Shown piece by piece: positions 8,711-20,600 of a stretch of 61,835 bases of DNA; within the stretch, counting starts at the first letter, position 1; the number at the start of each line of letters is the position of its first letter. Under the pieces are notes generated by a model, which saw only the letters and a list, made by a program, of their open reading frames with translations, searched no databases and was not told the DNA's origin. Position numbers and translations under genes: made by a program. The stretch spans positions 1 to 61,835 of the forward strand of contig JAAMPI010000129.1 in assembly GCA_013054445.1 (NCBI GenBank), in the 5' to 3' direction. This stretch comes from Cudoniella acicularis. Its lineage: Eukaryota; Ascomycota; Leotiomycetes; Helotiales; Helotiaceae.

Positions 8711-11096
8711 ATGTCGGGCTCCAGGCGGTTCCTGGGTCACGGATGGCGGGGAAGCGCTGTCCTGCTCACCGTCCTGAGTGCGTCGACAACAGTCTTGCTG
8801 ACTATTTTGCTCTTCTTGTCGGTATTCAAGCTAGGGAGTGGTAGCTCATCGTTCAGTGGCACCAGCCGCTTGTTCTCGGGCGAGTGTAGCCAGGCCTCTC
8901 GAATGACAATACTTCTGCATCTCGCGATCAACATCATCGCCTCGATCGTATTAGCTTCGTCGAACTTCTTCATGCAAGTATTGGTGGCCCCTACGCGAAA
9001 GGATGTCGATAAAGCCCATGCTCGGGGCCGGTGGCTCGAAATCGGGGTTCAGTCTTGGCGGAACATTCGCTTCTTACCAGCCGCCAACACGATCTTTTGG
9101 CTGATACTGGCTTCCACGACGACCCCACTCCATCTCATATTCAACAGCACCGTCATACAAACGAAGGGCTCCACCGACTTCCTGTTCGTAATCAGCACCG
9201 AGTCCTTCACCGAAGGCGCTGATTCGAATGGATCGCTTCCCATTATTAGCCAAGCCGGTCTTACCCAACCTGATGGCCAGATTAATACTTTACAAAATAT
9301 TTCTAAGTCTATTACAACGGGAACATGGGAGAAACTTAATCTACAAGATTGCTATCAAAGATACAACACGACGCCTTCTGTCTTAACCACATATCGACAC
9401 GCGGTTATGGTCGTGAGCAATCAGAACGAAACACTGGGTCAAACAATTGATTGGTCATCAGCAGAAGTTTACAAAAATGTTTCTAAAGAGGTGCCTGCAG
9501 ATCTTGCAAACATTCGTAGCCCGATTTGGGACGTTGAATACCTCTCACGAACCGATAGCTGGGTTAACGAAGTGACCAACTCTGCCGACCCGGATCCGTG
9601 GAGCGCATCTCTAGATTACTTGCTCATTATGAACCTTCAAACTGGATTGTTTGCCATGAGTATAGGAGGTACGAACGAGACATATAGTTCTTTCGTCCAA
9701 GCCGAGTACGTTTACATGAAGGCATACTATTGCCTCTCGGAACCCTACGACGTGCCTTGTAAGGTTGATATCGATAACCAACTACTTGGCATCGTTTGTC
9801 TCATTGGTTTCATTAAGACTCTGCTCTGCGCCATTATCTTACTCGGATGGAAAGATCAAAATCCATTCATGACCCTTGGAGATGCTATTGAATCGTTCAT
9901 CAATATTCCGGACCAGACAACCATTGGGATGTGTTCCCATAGTCGAAATGATTTCATCCATAGGAGGATGGGGAACATCGCCTGGAAACCAGTATCAAGC
10001 GCATGGAGAACCCCTTCTAGACGTGCAGGCTCCGCCATTCCTTGGTCAATATGGATATGGTCATACGCAATCATCACATCATGTCTAGGAGTTGCTGGGT
10101 TTTTCTATGATCGGGCTGCGAGTAATAGGCCCCTGTAGGTGTTCCACAACGAACTTCTTCGACAAAATCATAGTGCAGCGGCTGATTATTAACAGTGGTT
10201 ATTCTTATTTTGGTCAAGACCCGCGTAATGCAGAACTCAATCTGGAACAGATCCTGGGGAATTCGAAAGACAACATCAATGTTCTGATTATACTAGCAAA
10301 TATACCCCAACTACTACTTTCAATGGCTTACATGGTGTATAATGGCTTGTTTACAAGGATCTGCAGCGAATTTGAATGGGCAGCATTCAGTGTTAAATAT
10401 CTACCGCTGCGGGTTACTCTGAAAAAGGGCCAACAACGGTCAACATACCGGTTACAATTGCCCTATCACTGGTCGATACCGCTGCTAGTCGTTAGTATAA
10501 CACTTCATTGGCTGTTTTCTAACTGTCTCTATCTCATCATCTACGAGGGTAAGTCGTATTCCAGTCGGAATTGCTCAGTAGGATGAGTCTTTGCTAACTG
10601 AGATCAAAATCCAGGCTATGACGCGTACTGGCCTTATAAAAGCAGCATTGACCGGGTATTACAGTTCTCCACTATCACTATCTTTATATCACTCATCATA
10701 TGCCTCGGTCTTGCGCTCGTTCCCATTATATTAGCCGCTTCGAAGCTACCTGGGAAGATGGTTATCGCAGGAAACTGCTCCGCCGTAATATCCGCAGCCT
10801 GCCACTGCGTACCATCTTCCATACCTTCCCCTGAACGGAGTAGTTCCACTAGTAAAACTCTCGTCATTGAAGAAGACAACTGGGCTGAGAACAGCGGAAC
10901 AGCGCGACGAGAGGTCGTTGACCTTGCCACTGGCAAGCTGAAGTGGGGCATAATCCCGGATTTGGGAAATAATCAGACTCAACCAAATGATACATCCGTG
11001 GGGCATCTTTCGTTCGGAAGCGAAGTCCAAGGTGTTAGCGAAGTTGTCGAGGGCGACCTGTATAGCGGATTAACGAGTCCTTTGAGGGTAATATGA
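8711..11096 (+). CDS. DUF6536 multi-pass membrane protein
   Basis: Exons 8711-10134, 10196-10548 and 10615-11096 give 2259 coding bases and 752 residues. Intron 1 is GTAGGT...TTAACAG. Intron 2 is GTAAGT...ATCCAG, with a TTGCTAAC branch site. The splice between RPL and GYSYFGQDPRNAEL restores one frame. The start could also be the in-frame ATG at 8600; 8711 (MSGSRRFLGHGWRGSA) places the family W-R-x-S-A motif and first membrane helix near the N-terminus. Other family signatures are NFFMQVLVAPTRKDVDKAHA, FLPAANTIFWLILASTTTPL, IPDQTTIGMCSHSR and ANIPQLLLSMAYMVYNGLF. There are about eight hydrophobic segments, several N-glycosylation sequons in the extracellular loop (residues ~165-360), and a disordered C-terminus. 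These proteins form large fungal families of unknown function. The gene appears intact and free of RIP. Confidence 0.88.
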
Positions 11097-11531
11097 TGCA
11101 ATATTTGTTAATTAGACCTGGAATATGAGTGAGCCGAGCAGTCTCGAAAGGGTAAGAGACTGGTGCCCAGATTCGCTGGCCAATACAAGCATAACCAAAT
11201 TACTAAGAGCCAGGTGCCAGTGGCCAAATTCAGAGACTCGTTAACGAAGACTCCCACGTTGTCGAAATGAATTAACAAGCCTACTTATTACTTTTAAAGA
11301 AAAAAAACAAGCCAGTAGATATCGTTAAGGTGATATTTGAGTCTCTTCGCCACACCAGAAATAACGAGTCTGGCGAATCTTATGCTTGCCCTTTCAATTG
11401 AATGTCTTTCTATAGCGCCTGGTACCGTATGACTAGACTGCGGAACTGAGACTAAATGACAAGCGCCTGCAGGGTTATATCGTCGTCCTGCTTAGCTTTT
11501 CGCATCGGACACTCATTTAGAATAGGGAAAC
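11097..11531. other. AT-rich intergenic
   Basis: No gene is seen. An A-rich tract lies near 11,297-11,309. It probably includes the 3' UTR and terminator of the DUF6536 gene. Confidence 0.4.
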
Positions 11532-11822
11532 TTGAAGACGCCCAGAGCTTTGTCGACAGTCGAGTCGCGAGTGGAGTTCCACGAAAGCCTCAAAGATTTG
11601 ACCTATGATGGCAAAGCCACAAGGATTTCCGGTCTCAGGTATCTTGAACTGAACTTTCAGTGCTTCTATCATACATGTCATAACTGTGTTTATGGCTTTA
11701 AAACTACTGATGACTTACAAAATCATCTCAAGATCTATTGCTCGTCGAGGAATTCTCAGCCTATAGAACAGCCAGAATCTAAGCTTCTCAGGCCAAACGG
11801 AAGTATGGTCGGAGATCATTGA
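11532..11822 (+). pseudogene. Small Cys/His-containing frame, possible zinc-finger fragment
   Basis: A 96-codon frame contains FQCFYHTCHNCVYGFKTT followed by DDLQNHLKIYC. The C/C...H/C spacing resembles a degenerate C2H2 finger. It has no ATG near its beginning and neither side extends into a longer gene, so it is probably a fragment. No family is assigned. Confidence 0.3.
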
Positions 11823-12386
11823 ATAGTTACCACAAATCAAAGTCAAGAGAGTTATTTCAATGGTCAAACGCCCAATCATCTAACTTCTCTAATACGATAA
11901 AATTCTCCTTCAAAGTTGGGGTTTTGGTCAACTATTATCCTAACCCGCAGGTCATCATCACCAATCAAAAGAACGCAGAGTCATGAGTTGGTAAATAGAT
12001 CCACTACCTTCCCTCAAGCTATAAGGCCTACAAATCGTAAAGAGACCTACCTGAATCTAGGATGATGGAGCTCTACAAAAGTGGCCGTGACATACCCTCC
12101 ATTATTAATTCTGTAAATGGAACAAGTTTCTGACTGATATATCGCACAACTCTTATGAATAGTATCGTATCTATTCCTGACTTCTTAATTTGAGGAATTG
12201 CCCTGAGTCTCATTCCTCTATCTCGTCTACATTTAAAATCCTTCATGACAACAAGCTTGACAGACACTTCCCTGTTCACTAAAAAAGCAAGCCCCCTTAC
12301 AAGCCGCCTAAGCAACCGAGCAAGCAAGCCCCGCCGCCCCGCATCCATCTGGTAACATGCTCATATCGATATCTTCGAATAACATA
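11823..12386. other. Intergenic, no gene recognised
   Basis: Both strands carry only short open frames without motifs. The minus-strand frame at 12073-12348 is arginine-rich at its start and shows no domain; I do not regard it as a gene. Confidence 0.35.
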
Positions 12387-12920
12387 TTAAAGGCTCCTTT
12401 CTCGAATTTTTTTAAGCACGTCGGCAGAGCAGGAGCCATGATCTTTGGCAGGGTCGGTCCAGACATCTTCGGCATGGAGGACCTTTTTAAACGTAATAGA
12501 AGAGCAGGCGCTACGGTAGGACATAGAGGCTTCGGCGAAATTGTTTAGGGCGTTGGGAGGGTTGAAACGGAGATAGTAATCGCCGTAGTTGATCAGGATT
12601 TGAGGAGATGATGCGGAGGTGCTGAATCGTATTTTGAATGTTCCCTAAAGTTAATATTAATAGTAATTCTTCATCATGACATGAGATTTTATGATTCTAT
12701 TGGGAAGTGGGTGAGAGCATGAGGTAGAATGTAGATTGTTTGGAGATATACCGGGTAGCCTAAGTCCACATACTGCTTCCCAACATTGCTTTGAAGGAAC
12801 CAAACTCGTCCAAATGCGTCCTTGTGGCCGATATAATAGGTGCCATCGCCTTTTCTAGTCAAAGTGAAGACGGGAACAAAGTCTGGTGATTCGACGGCTA
12901 CCAAAGATCCATCGATCGAT
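12387..12920 (-). CDS. Unrecognised protein, at least two exons, 5' end uncertain
   Basis: A spliced minus-strand product is convincing. The upstream exon (to 12752) reads LVAVESPDFVPVFTLTRKGD, TYYIGHKDAFGRVWFLQSN and KQYVDLGYP. The intron 12751-12645 (donor GTATAT, acceptor TTTAG) joins it to GTFKIRFSTSASSPQILINY, FNPPNALNNFAEASMSYRSA and a TAA at 12389-12387. The second exon has a rather acidic, Trp-containing end (EDVWTDPAKDHGS). The fold is not recognised; the Y/F/G-rich beginning would suit a beta-rich domain. The N-terminus is lost in the region where the HET fragment at 12,951-13,316 ends. It is unclear whether the two are exons of one gene or a fusion after a deletion. Confidence 0.5.
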
Positions 12921-12950
12921 ATACGGCACTTACTTTAGCGAGAAACGGGA

Positions 12951-13316
12951 GACCTCAGAAAACGGAGGTTCAAACCTCAAGTTTCTGAAGTATTTCCTCC
13001 TGGATCGATCCATATATAAGCAAATCGCATCAACCCATATTATTTGAAACCTTTTCTTAAGCCTTAGTCTTACCAGGGCAGTGTAGCAGTTTAGTGTAAT
13101 GAGTATCGTCGATCCATTATCGCATATCATTGGTCGTTGCGGTTCCTCTCCTTTCCATTCATAGGATAGCGCGGCGTAGGGAGGTGGGTCGTCTAGGGAG
13201 TTGTGGAAGATGATGCATTCGAGAGGTTGACTTGTGATTTTTGCCGGAGAAAGAGCAATCAGACGAATTGTTCTTGCATCCTCTAGCGGGAGATACTGAT
13301 AGGGATGAATATTCAT
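12951..13316 (-). pseudogene. Truncated HET-domain protein
   Basis: From the ATG at 13316 the frame reads MNIHPYQYLPLEDARTIRLI, then LDDPPPYAALSYEWKG, NCYTALVRLRLKKR and IIWVDAIC. These are the N-terminal half of a HET (heterokaryon incompatibility) domain, up to the conserved W-V-D-A-I-C. The usual INQ and the rest of the domain do not follow: the frame continues with basic, unrelated residues and stops near 12,930. HET proteins trigger cell death in fungal allorecognition; this copy lacks half its effector domain. Damage here is deletion or insertion, not RIP. It lies within 1 kb of the start of the RIP block. Confidence 0.8.
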
Positions 13317-14080
13317 AGCCTTAATTTAATCTCAACAACGAAAGAATTTCGGTGGATAGTTCAGGTTGGGTTGAGGTTGTGCTTGCAGTCTCAGCTGAAC
13401 GACAGCCTCACAGCATGGTGGTGTCGTACAGCATCACTTATCAGCGCGCCAGAGCAGCCAATCGTGGCTAGCTAACGCAGATCATGGCGGCTTTCTGGAC
13501 CATTGTGAGCGAACGTATGGCTGTACGTGCTGCGTGTCCTGGAAACCTGTGCGCTGATACTCGCCATATTCCCAGCAGGAAGGATGCACTCTCATATAGC
13601 TCTAAATCAGCCTGGATCTCATTTGTGAATACATAATGACAACATCTTCTTTGTACCGTTGACGGTACTGTTGGCTCCGAGACCTTTGCTTCCATCAAGG
13701 GTCGTGAGGATCGTTCGGGATAATCCGCGGGAGTACGACATGATTCAGGGCCCGGCGGATGCAACTTACACCTGCACTAGGACTTAGCTAGCTCTGCCTG
13801 CCGTTGCGATGGCGATGAGAGAGAAGCAGATGGCGTTCAGAGCCCACGCGCCAGTGTATTGCAGCCTGTCAATAGAATGTTCGGGAATTTACACCTACGC
13901 CACACGCGTGACCAATGTGGCTCAACACGTGATCAGGCCCGAGAATGTGGCTGGGCAGAATATAGCGAGCCCGGGCGTGAACATAGTACATATTACTAAG
14001 CGCCGAAACATGTGTCCCCTCTCCTCGCAACGGCGAAACTCCCGGACTACATTCTTTTTATCTCTGAGTTTCTTTAAAAT
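13317..14080. other. Boundary region before the RIP block
   Basis: There is no supported gene. Small frames on both strands (13,468-13,764 minus; 13,809-14,084 plus) show no motif. Base composition is still ordinary up to about 14,050; beyond it CA/TG become scarce and TA abundant. Confidence 0.4.
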
Positions 14081-14509
14081 TTAGGGCCGTATTATTTCGT
14101 TATAGGACCTTTCCTTAAGCGCTCCGAATTTTATAAAGACTTTAATAGTCGTAATTAAACAGGGGGGGATAGCCGAAGCGGCGATCAACGGCGTGAATAA
14201 AACAATCGATAGTATGATCAACTATAATCTTTTCTTTATTATTAAGTAGTATCCTAAGGGAGAAATAGTTATATAAAGCGATATATTAATATTAACCTCG
14301 TAGATTTGCTAAAAAAATATTTATAATTCTAAACTTAGAGATGTGTCTCGTGACATAGTGCGTCTCGGTACGCAGGGACAGACGTTAGATAGATAACTAG
14401 TAGTTTTATAAAAGGGAAATAGTCTAGACTAAAGTTATAGATATTAGTAAATAAAGTTACGCCGAATTCTCTTTAAGCTAAAGCAGACTATTTTAGGAGT
14501 CCTTTATAG

Positions 14510-17500
14510 CTTAGAGAGGAAATCGAATATAGTTATCAAACTCGTCCTATTTAAGAACAAACAATCCTCGTAAATCGGGATCCTTAAAGAGCTTATAATC
14601 AGCCTTATGACCTTTCTCGTTCTAGCTAGCTACTTGGCAGGCCTTATTACACCTATATTAGTATTAAAGTTAATATAATACGAGGAAGATTTTTAATAGC
14701 AGTCTTACCCTATTATAATACTAGAAAGACGAGTACTTGCTATACCGTTATAGAGAGGCTGCCTTCTTTCCGCACCTATAATATATTCTTATACTATTAA
14801 TCTCTATTAAGAACTGTTAGACCTAGTCGTTTAACGCTAGCAGCTTATCTAGTGATAGTAGAAAGATCTATACGACGTCCCGTTCGATTAGCGAATATAA
14901 ACTAAGCTATATATTAGCAATTTTAAAGTACCTTAATCGTCTAGGGATCCTTATAGCGGATACCGGGCTTATAGAACATAAATACGTGACGCTCTACGTA
15001 GAGAATAGCGACCGTATACCCCTTTTAAACCTATCCTAGTATTAATTCACTGCCTCGGCTATCGGTATAAAAGTATAGCGGAATTGTCGTACCGTTAATA
15101 TCCTTAATCTCTATCTATAGACGAAGTAGCGAAGCGAAATCTATAATCTTACTAAAGAAATACTAATAGCGTCGCGGTCGGTATATACCTATATTACTTC
15201 TCTTATAAAACTCCTAGTCGGCGTCGTTCTCGTCTAAGAGATCAGTAAACCCGGGGAATGTCGTACGGCTCCGCAGATTCGCTAGCTGTCCTAGGGCTTT
15301 TAGCTTCTCCTTTCTCTAAAGCCAGTCTTCGAAGTCGCTCGGTTCGAATCCTTATAAGGCTTTATCTACTTTCGTCTTCTACTTCGTTAAGACTCCGAAT
15401 AGCTCGTACTTCGAAGGGTCTTATACTAGAGCTCCGTGCTTGATAGCTAGCGTACTGTCACCGCTAAAGGTCGTCTTCTAAACAGACGCCGCCCTCTCCG
15501 CGAAAATACGTCCTTTTGCCAAGTCGCTATTAGCGATGACGAGCTAAGCGGTATTAATAAAGGCCTACGCAAACCTAACGTCCTCTCGTCCTTACTCGTT
15601 ATAGAGACGTACCTGTTAATCAAAGTAACGGAGGGTCCGGAGTAGGGATACTAAAATCCCCTCTATACCGAGTTAGTCGATAATATCGTCTAAGCGATAG
15701 ATCTCCTCTAATCTCCTGTCGCTTTCCTGGCTCTACTCTAGCGGTAAGGAATAGAGATAGTATAAACATATAAAGTCGAACTTTTCTTAAAGAGCCTTCT
15801 ATCGGGCTTTACGGTTCTTAAGAGGGGCTAAGTAAGTTATCGTGATCTCTTCGCCTTTATTAATATCTTTTAAAATATATATTATATATCGTTTGATCTT
15901 TTTATTCTAGTTCTTCTATATATTATTATTATAAGCGTGGTTAATACGACATACTTTTAAGAAGATTGCCCTTTTATCTCTAACGGCTTCGGTAGGTAAA
16001 GAGTTTGTTCGAAAAATCCCGAGATACTGTTTAATAGTATTCCTATATAGGTAGATATTATATATAGATAGGAAGTCTCGCCGCTAGTTTTCGCTAAGGG
16101 CTTTAACTTGCTTATAGATAGATGTTCGAAGCCGCTCGCTACCGACCGATTTATTGACTATAACGACGGCCTCTTTAGAGAGAATTCGCGTGTCCTTAGA
16201 GATCTTTTCGATTACGACGAGACCTTTTCCTTTCCCCGATATATCTTATAAGGCGTATATAGAATTGCCCGTCGTACTCTATAATTTTACGTCTCTTACT
16301 CCTTTTAAGTTTCTATTATTCTTATTTATAATAGAAATTGCCGCGATAAACTTAGATATAAGTTCTACCTCGTCCTAGTTATAGTCAATCGTGATCTTAT
16401 TAGATATAGCTTAAGGTAATAGGCCGAGTAATCCGAATACTTTGTCGTAGGGGAGAGTATACTATATAGATCCTACTAAGCGATATAAGTCGTCTACTAC
16501 CGTGCCCTTTAGCCTATCGTCCTTATTAAACAAGACCCCCGACTTCTACTACTACCTAATAGAGTTTAGTAGTTATAGATACGGCGACATTCTAGCTATC
16601 GCGCGAGAGTCTAAGGTGTCGCCGTCTAGAATTTTATTATAAAAGATATTAGTAAGCGTTAGAACTACTCGAAGGGACACGCTTGAATCGCCCTAGTCAA
16701 GGGTCGAACGGATCGGGCTAACGGCTAGTTCCTAAATTATCTATAGGCGAGTCTAGTACGGATTCTAAATAAGGCGAAAGAGTGCTACGGAAACAAGATC
16801 GCGAAAATACGGGGGTCTAAATTTATCCTTATTATCTAAGTCGGCCTACCACTCGTTATTAAAGTATAAGACATCCCCTAAGAAGGGGAAGCCTTCTAGC
16901 TCGTTATAATCATAATCGGATTCTTATACCTTTACGTCGATCCTTAGAGCTACTTCTAATATTTGCCTACTATAGGCCTCTAAAATTGTATTATAAAGGC
17001 GAAGCTTATCAAACGAAGTCTCGACCTAAGAGTCTAGGCCTATACTACCTATTTTATCTTCTCCGAGCTATATTATTACTACTAGCGACTAGCTAAAGAT
17101 ATCTCTTATCCTTAGGACTTAAGTATTACGCTCGTCGATATCGTCCTAATTAATATAAACGGCGTCGATCTAGACCTTATCTACGAGAGAAGACCGAAGG
17201 TAGTCTAAAGTAGTAGCTAGGTTCTCCTTAACGGTAACGGGTATCCCGTTAATAATAATTGTCTTCGTATCTTCTAGGCTTCCTTATATATAACTGATTA
17301 CTATATAGTCGCCTTATATAAACCTAGTAATAGTACGGAACACGTCTAAGGATATTAACCCTAGGTCAAAGTCAAACTGCTCGTACTAAGCGTCGTTAAC
17401 CTGACTCCTACTCTATTACGTAGAGCGTTCGATATAAAATATTATATATTCTGGCTTAAAGTCGTCTAAAGATACGTGCTCAAGTATTAGGCGTAAGGGA

Positions 17501-17658
17501 TCGAGATATAGACCTAGAATATAATCTAGGCGACTGCTTAAGTTATCGGGTGTCGAGGGAGGCTCGAAAGATAAAACTCGAATCTCGTTACGAGAAGCGT
17601 CGAGAGGCTTATACTAAACGTATTACGAGGGAGAGCCCGAGGCTAGATCTATATCTAT
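14510..17658 (-). pseudogene. HET + SET + MYND composite gene, RIP-inactivated
   Basis: An ATA at 17658 (RIPed ATG) opens IDIDLASGSPS, then YKPLDASRNEIRVLSFEPP, LEHVSLDDF, GDYIVISY and IDAVYINQDDIDERNTQVLR, with LPYDKVFGLLGLLP near 16,450. These are HET-domain landmarks in order. Without leaving the frame the sequence passes through ITIDYN and DEVELISKF into DISGKGKGLVVIEKISKDTR, KVCRINHAYNNN and SET-type post-SET regions (about 16,300-15,200). RINHAYNNN corresponds to the N-H-S-C-x-P-N region of SET domains. After FEPSDFEDWL and TTFPGFTDLLDENDAD the reading continues into TIPLYFYTDSRGSEL and a MYND-like zinc finger (YYRC...KK, then NKACQVA). It ends GLFVLK-x-DEFDNYIRFPL near 14,510. Breaks are TAG/TAA at W/Q positions. 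I checked frame continuity codon by codon only at the HET-SET join and across the DLLDEND junction. It may be one fused gene or up to three genes collapsed together. Confidence 0.78.
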
Positions 17659-18600
17659 TTATTGATATTGATAAGGGTTTAGAGTGACCTAAAAGAAGTA
17701 AACATTTTTAAATATTATAGAAATAAATTAAAGAGGTTAGGATAATTAAAGACTACGTCGATTTATAGCGTGCCTACTATACGACACTACCGACCTAAGG
17801 ATTAGCTATACCTATACGTTAATACCTAATAGGATATATAGAGGTACTATATCCTATTAATACTAAACGACGAATAGAGTTAGTTAGTTCGATAGGGCTA
17901 TTTGCGAAGTCTTTTCGGATAGATAGCTAGTAGTTTTAGAGTCCTTCGTTACGGAACTAATAGTAAAAAATGTCGGTTATACCTTTTCTAGTAGGCATTA
18001 TCTAGACATCTACTCCTATTAGTTAATGACGAGCCTTATTATCATTCCTCGTCACTACCCTAACTATTTACGGAAGAACATAGAGTAGATAAGAATAGTA
18101 CGGTTAGATATCTACTATTTTCTTACTTATAACAGAATATGAATTCGTGTTAAACTATAACCTCGCGCTAACTAGAGATAGTAGCACTTATTAGAAGTAA
18201 AGCTAAGAAGTATAGTTTTATTATTAAGGCCTAATAGTCGTAAGGGGTCTCGTAAATCCCTTTGCCTAGTCAAACTCCGTCTTATATAAATAAGATATAA
18301 ACGATTCCCTTTTAAGTAGTTTATAACTAAAATTTAAGCTTATTTAAGTTCTATAAGTAACTTAATCGGAGTTTAGCAGTCGTAAGAATATCTTTAATAT
18401 TAATAGTATAGTATCCTTTATATAACGTAATTATATCCTCTACCTAAGCGATTAATAAATAACCTGAAAACACCTAGAGAAAATCTAAGGTTAGAGACAG
18501 CTTATCAAGCTATAAATATAGCGATAGCGTTACTAGTATAATCAGTTAGCTATAGGGGAGTTAGTTATATTTAATCGTGATTAGAGATATATGACCTATA
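17659..18600. other. RIP-damaged spacer upstream of the HET composite
   Basis: No domain was recovered on either strand. Dense TAG/TAA occurs in all frames. It probably contained the promoter of the HET-SET-MYND gene. Confidence 0.4.
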
Positions 18601-18849
18601 AGCGCGGCCTCGCCTAGAGCTACCCTCGTCTCTATATCGCTATTACTAGCGTACGGTGGCTCTAGGGGTGTTCTCGGCGGAGTCAACGGTATCTTAGTAT
18701 ATAGCGAGGCACTTAGATCTCCCTTTTAGACAAAAGGGGGTCGTAGCTAGACTATAGACGTCGAAGCCTAGGCTAATAGATTCCTAGAAAAGGACGATAA
18801 AGACTAGTACGTAAGTAGTAATAGGACACTCTTATTTAGAAAGTGATAT

Positions 18850-20128
18850 TACTTCTTTGATTTCGAAGCCCTTCGGACCTTGTCGTCTAGGGTTGCTTTT
18901 AGCCGAGTTATAATACGACTTAGCTCTCTATAACGCTCTACCGGAACGTCTAACTAGTCTAGGAGGGTCTATTTGTCGTAGAGCCTGCTATATGTTCGAG
19001 GGACATAGAAGCCGCCGTAGAGGAAGAAGAAGAGATTATATAGGTAGCAAGCACTCTTACTAGAGCAAATAAATCTCGGTCGCTAATAGCGTAGATAAAA
19101 CTTATAAAAGAAGAGGAGCTATATCTTAGCGTAAACCTTATAAGGTGATTTCTAGAGAAAGGCGGGTATCTAAATCTAGAAGGCCTCTATCTAAACGTTT
19201 TAAAATATACGGCACGTCCTGTCCTTTATAGTATAAACAAGCTTAAAGGTAGTAGAGTAATAGCGGGCTAGCTTACTAATTGCTTCTAGTAAGTATTACT
19301 TTAAGGTTAGTTCTAGTATCGAGCTTTAAAGAGCTACGCCGAGAATAACTAGAGGGAATTCGTAGGCCTGTTTAATGATCTCTCTAACTACCTCGTATGC
19401 TTCGCCTGTCTTCGTATAGAGATCCGATATGCTTTCTAGCTTTATAAAAAGGGCGTATAGAGCTCGTACTCTATCTCTACTAGCCTCTAAACTGCTCTTT
19501 GTTAACCCTGACCTGGCCTTAACAGACTTATTATTAATCGCCTTATATAGTTAAGTAATAAGGGCTAGTCTTCTAGCAGTCTTCTAGGTCTTTCTATACC
19601 GTGATCGTAGTCGTGACAGGATCTAGTATAAGTCTAGGACAATGACCTATCGAAAAAGAGTCTTAATGTCCTCGGCTTTCGAATTCTCTAAAAGGCAAAT
19701 CAGTTATATTTCGGAACTTAGTTAGGAGATCGACCTCGCTACGTAGCTTGCTCTAAGATTTTCGCAAGCGTTATAAACTCTTATATAACTATAGAGAGGT
19801 CCCTAGTGTTTAATACTATCCGAATCGTGATTTCTTCGCTATTATAGTGTTCTTTAACGTAGATAGCTATAACTTTTAGGCTTTTATCCGTCGTGGCTAA
19901 TAGAAATATAAGGTTACTCGTAATCTCCTTCTCTCGCGAGATACTCAGGCGGCGCGTTTAGTCTCCCTTAGGAACGGTAAGATTCTCGCGTGGCCCCTCT
20001 AGGAGCTTATCTAGCTTCCGGAGACGGCTAATCGTTTGCTATAGTTATAGGCGGGTGATCGCACCTCCCTATATCGTTGCTTCTATGATCCTCTCTTCTT
20101 AGTGACCTGCCTGGCCACGCTAGGACAT
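18850..20128 (-). pseudogene. OTT_1508-like deaminase family protein, RIP-inactivated
   Basis: The ATG at 20128 is intact and reads MS-x-RGQAGH, then EERIIEATI and ISRLRKLDKLLEGPRENLTV. The C-terminal half has the landmarks of the fungal OTT_1508-like deaminase family (PF14441): LLFFYKFYLRY-type sequence, RPRFICSSKSACYLYNLFF, YGGFYVPRTY and LD-x-LDVPVERYRELS. The CSS-x-SAC-x-LC-like segment holds the paired cysteines expected to bind zinc. Many W/Q codons are TAG/TAA. The 5' 500 bases are less mutated than the rest. The family is multi-copy in fungi and predicted to deaminate nucleic acid or nucleotides, with no established role. The 3' end is estimated. Confidence 0.68.
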
Positions 20129-20132
20129 GGTC

Positions 20133-20600
20133 AGGTCATAGTAGGTATGATATAGGCGGTTATAAAACGGTAGGGCAGGGGCGAGGTAGTCGTAAAGCTT
20201 GGTTAAGAGGGGGATAGAGCCATAGGCGGGTGATTTATAATAGAGGCGTGCTAGGTGCTGCTCGAATCTTAGTAAACTATATCAAAGATAATATTAAGGC
20301 TCGGAAGAGGCTACGGTATTACCTTTTATAAGCTTTTATATTAAAAGCCTATTCGTCTACCTCTAGGAGTAGCACAACCCGTTTATAAGTCTCCTGAAAG
20401 CAGGTCTGTAAGCACGGAACGGTATAAAGCTGTTGCTCGTTAAGATAAAAGGGATGCTTATCATCCCCTAGTAGAACCGTGACTGGCGTATTACGGTCGG
20501 GGTCTGGTTATTTATACTAGAAGGTAATAAAAGAGTTAAAAACTAGTACTTACTTATATACTAAGTACGCGTACTTCTAAGTACGGATTATAGCGCACGG
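20133..20600 (-). pseudogene. BTB/POZ-like protein, RIP-inactivated
   Basis: Directly upstream of the OTT_1508-like gene on the same strand the sequence reads TPVTVLLGDDKHPFYLNEQQ, LYTVPCLQTCFQETYKRVVL and VDE-x-AFN. This follows the beginning of a fungal BTB domain: the V-x-V-x-G-D-x-x-x-F core, then a cysteine-rich helix and the acidic D-x-x-x-F segment. A good intron (GTAAGTAAGT...TTCTAG, about 20,521-20,557) lies upstream. After the domain come SIRAAPSTPL-like sequence and YNRLYHTYYDLTMS, ending at the next ATG. It may be a short BTB gene or an upstream exon of the deaminase gene. Confidence 0.5.

Noticed and set aside
9031..9268. Small frames on both strands within the DUF6536 exon
   Set aside because: They are shadows of the well-supported membrane-protein exon.
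15330..15360. GGTTCGAATCC as a tRNA B-box
   Set aside because: It lies inside the SET coding region, and no A-box or cloverleaf can be formed around it.
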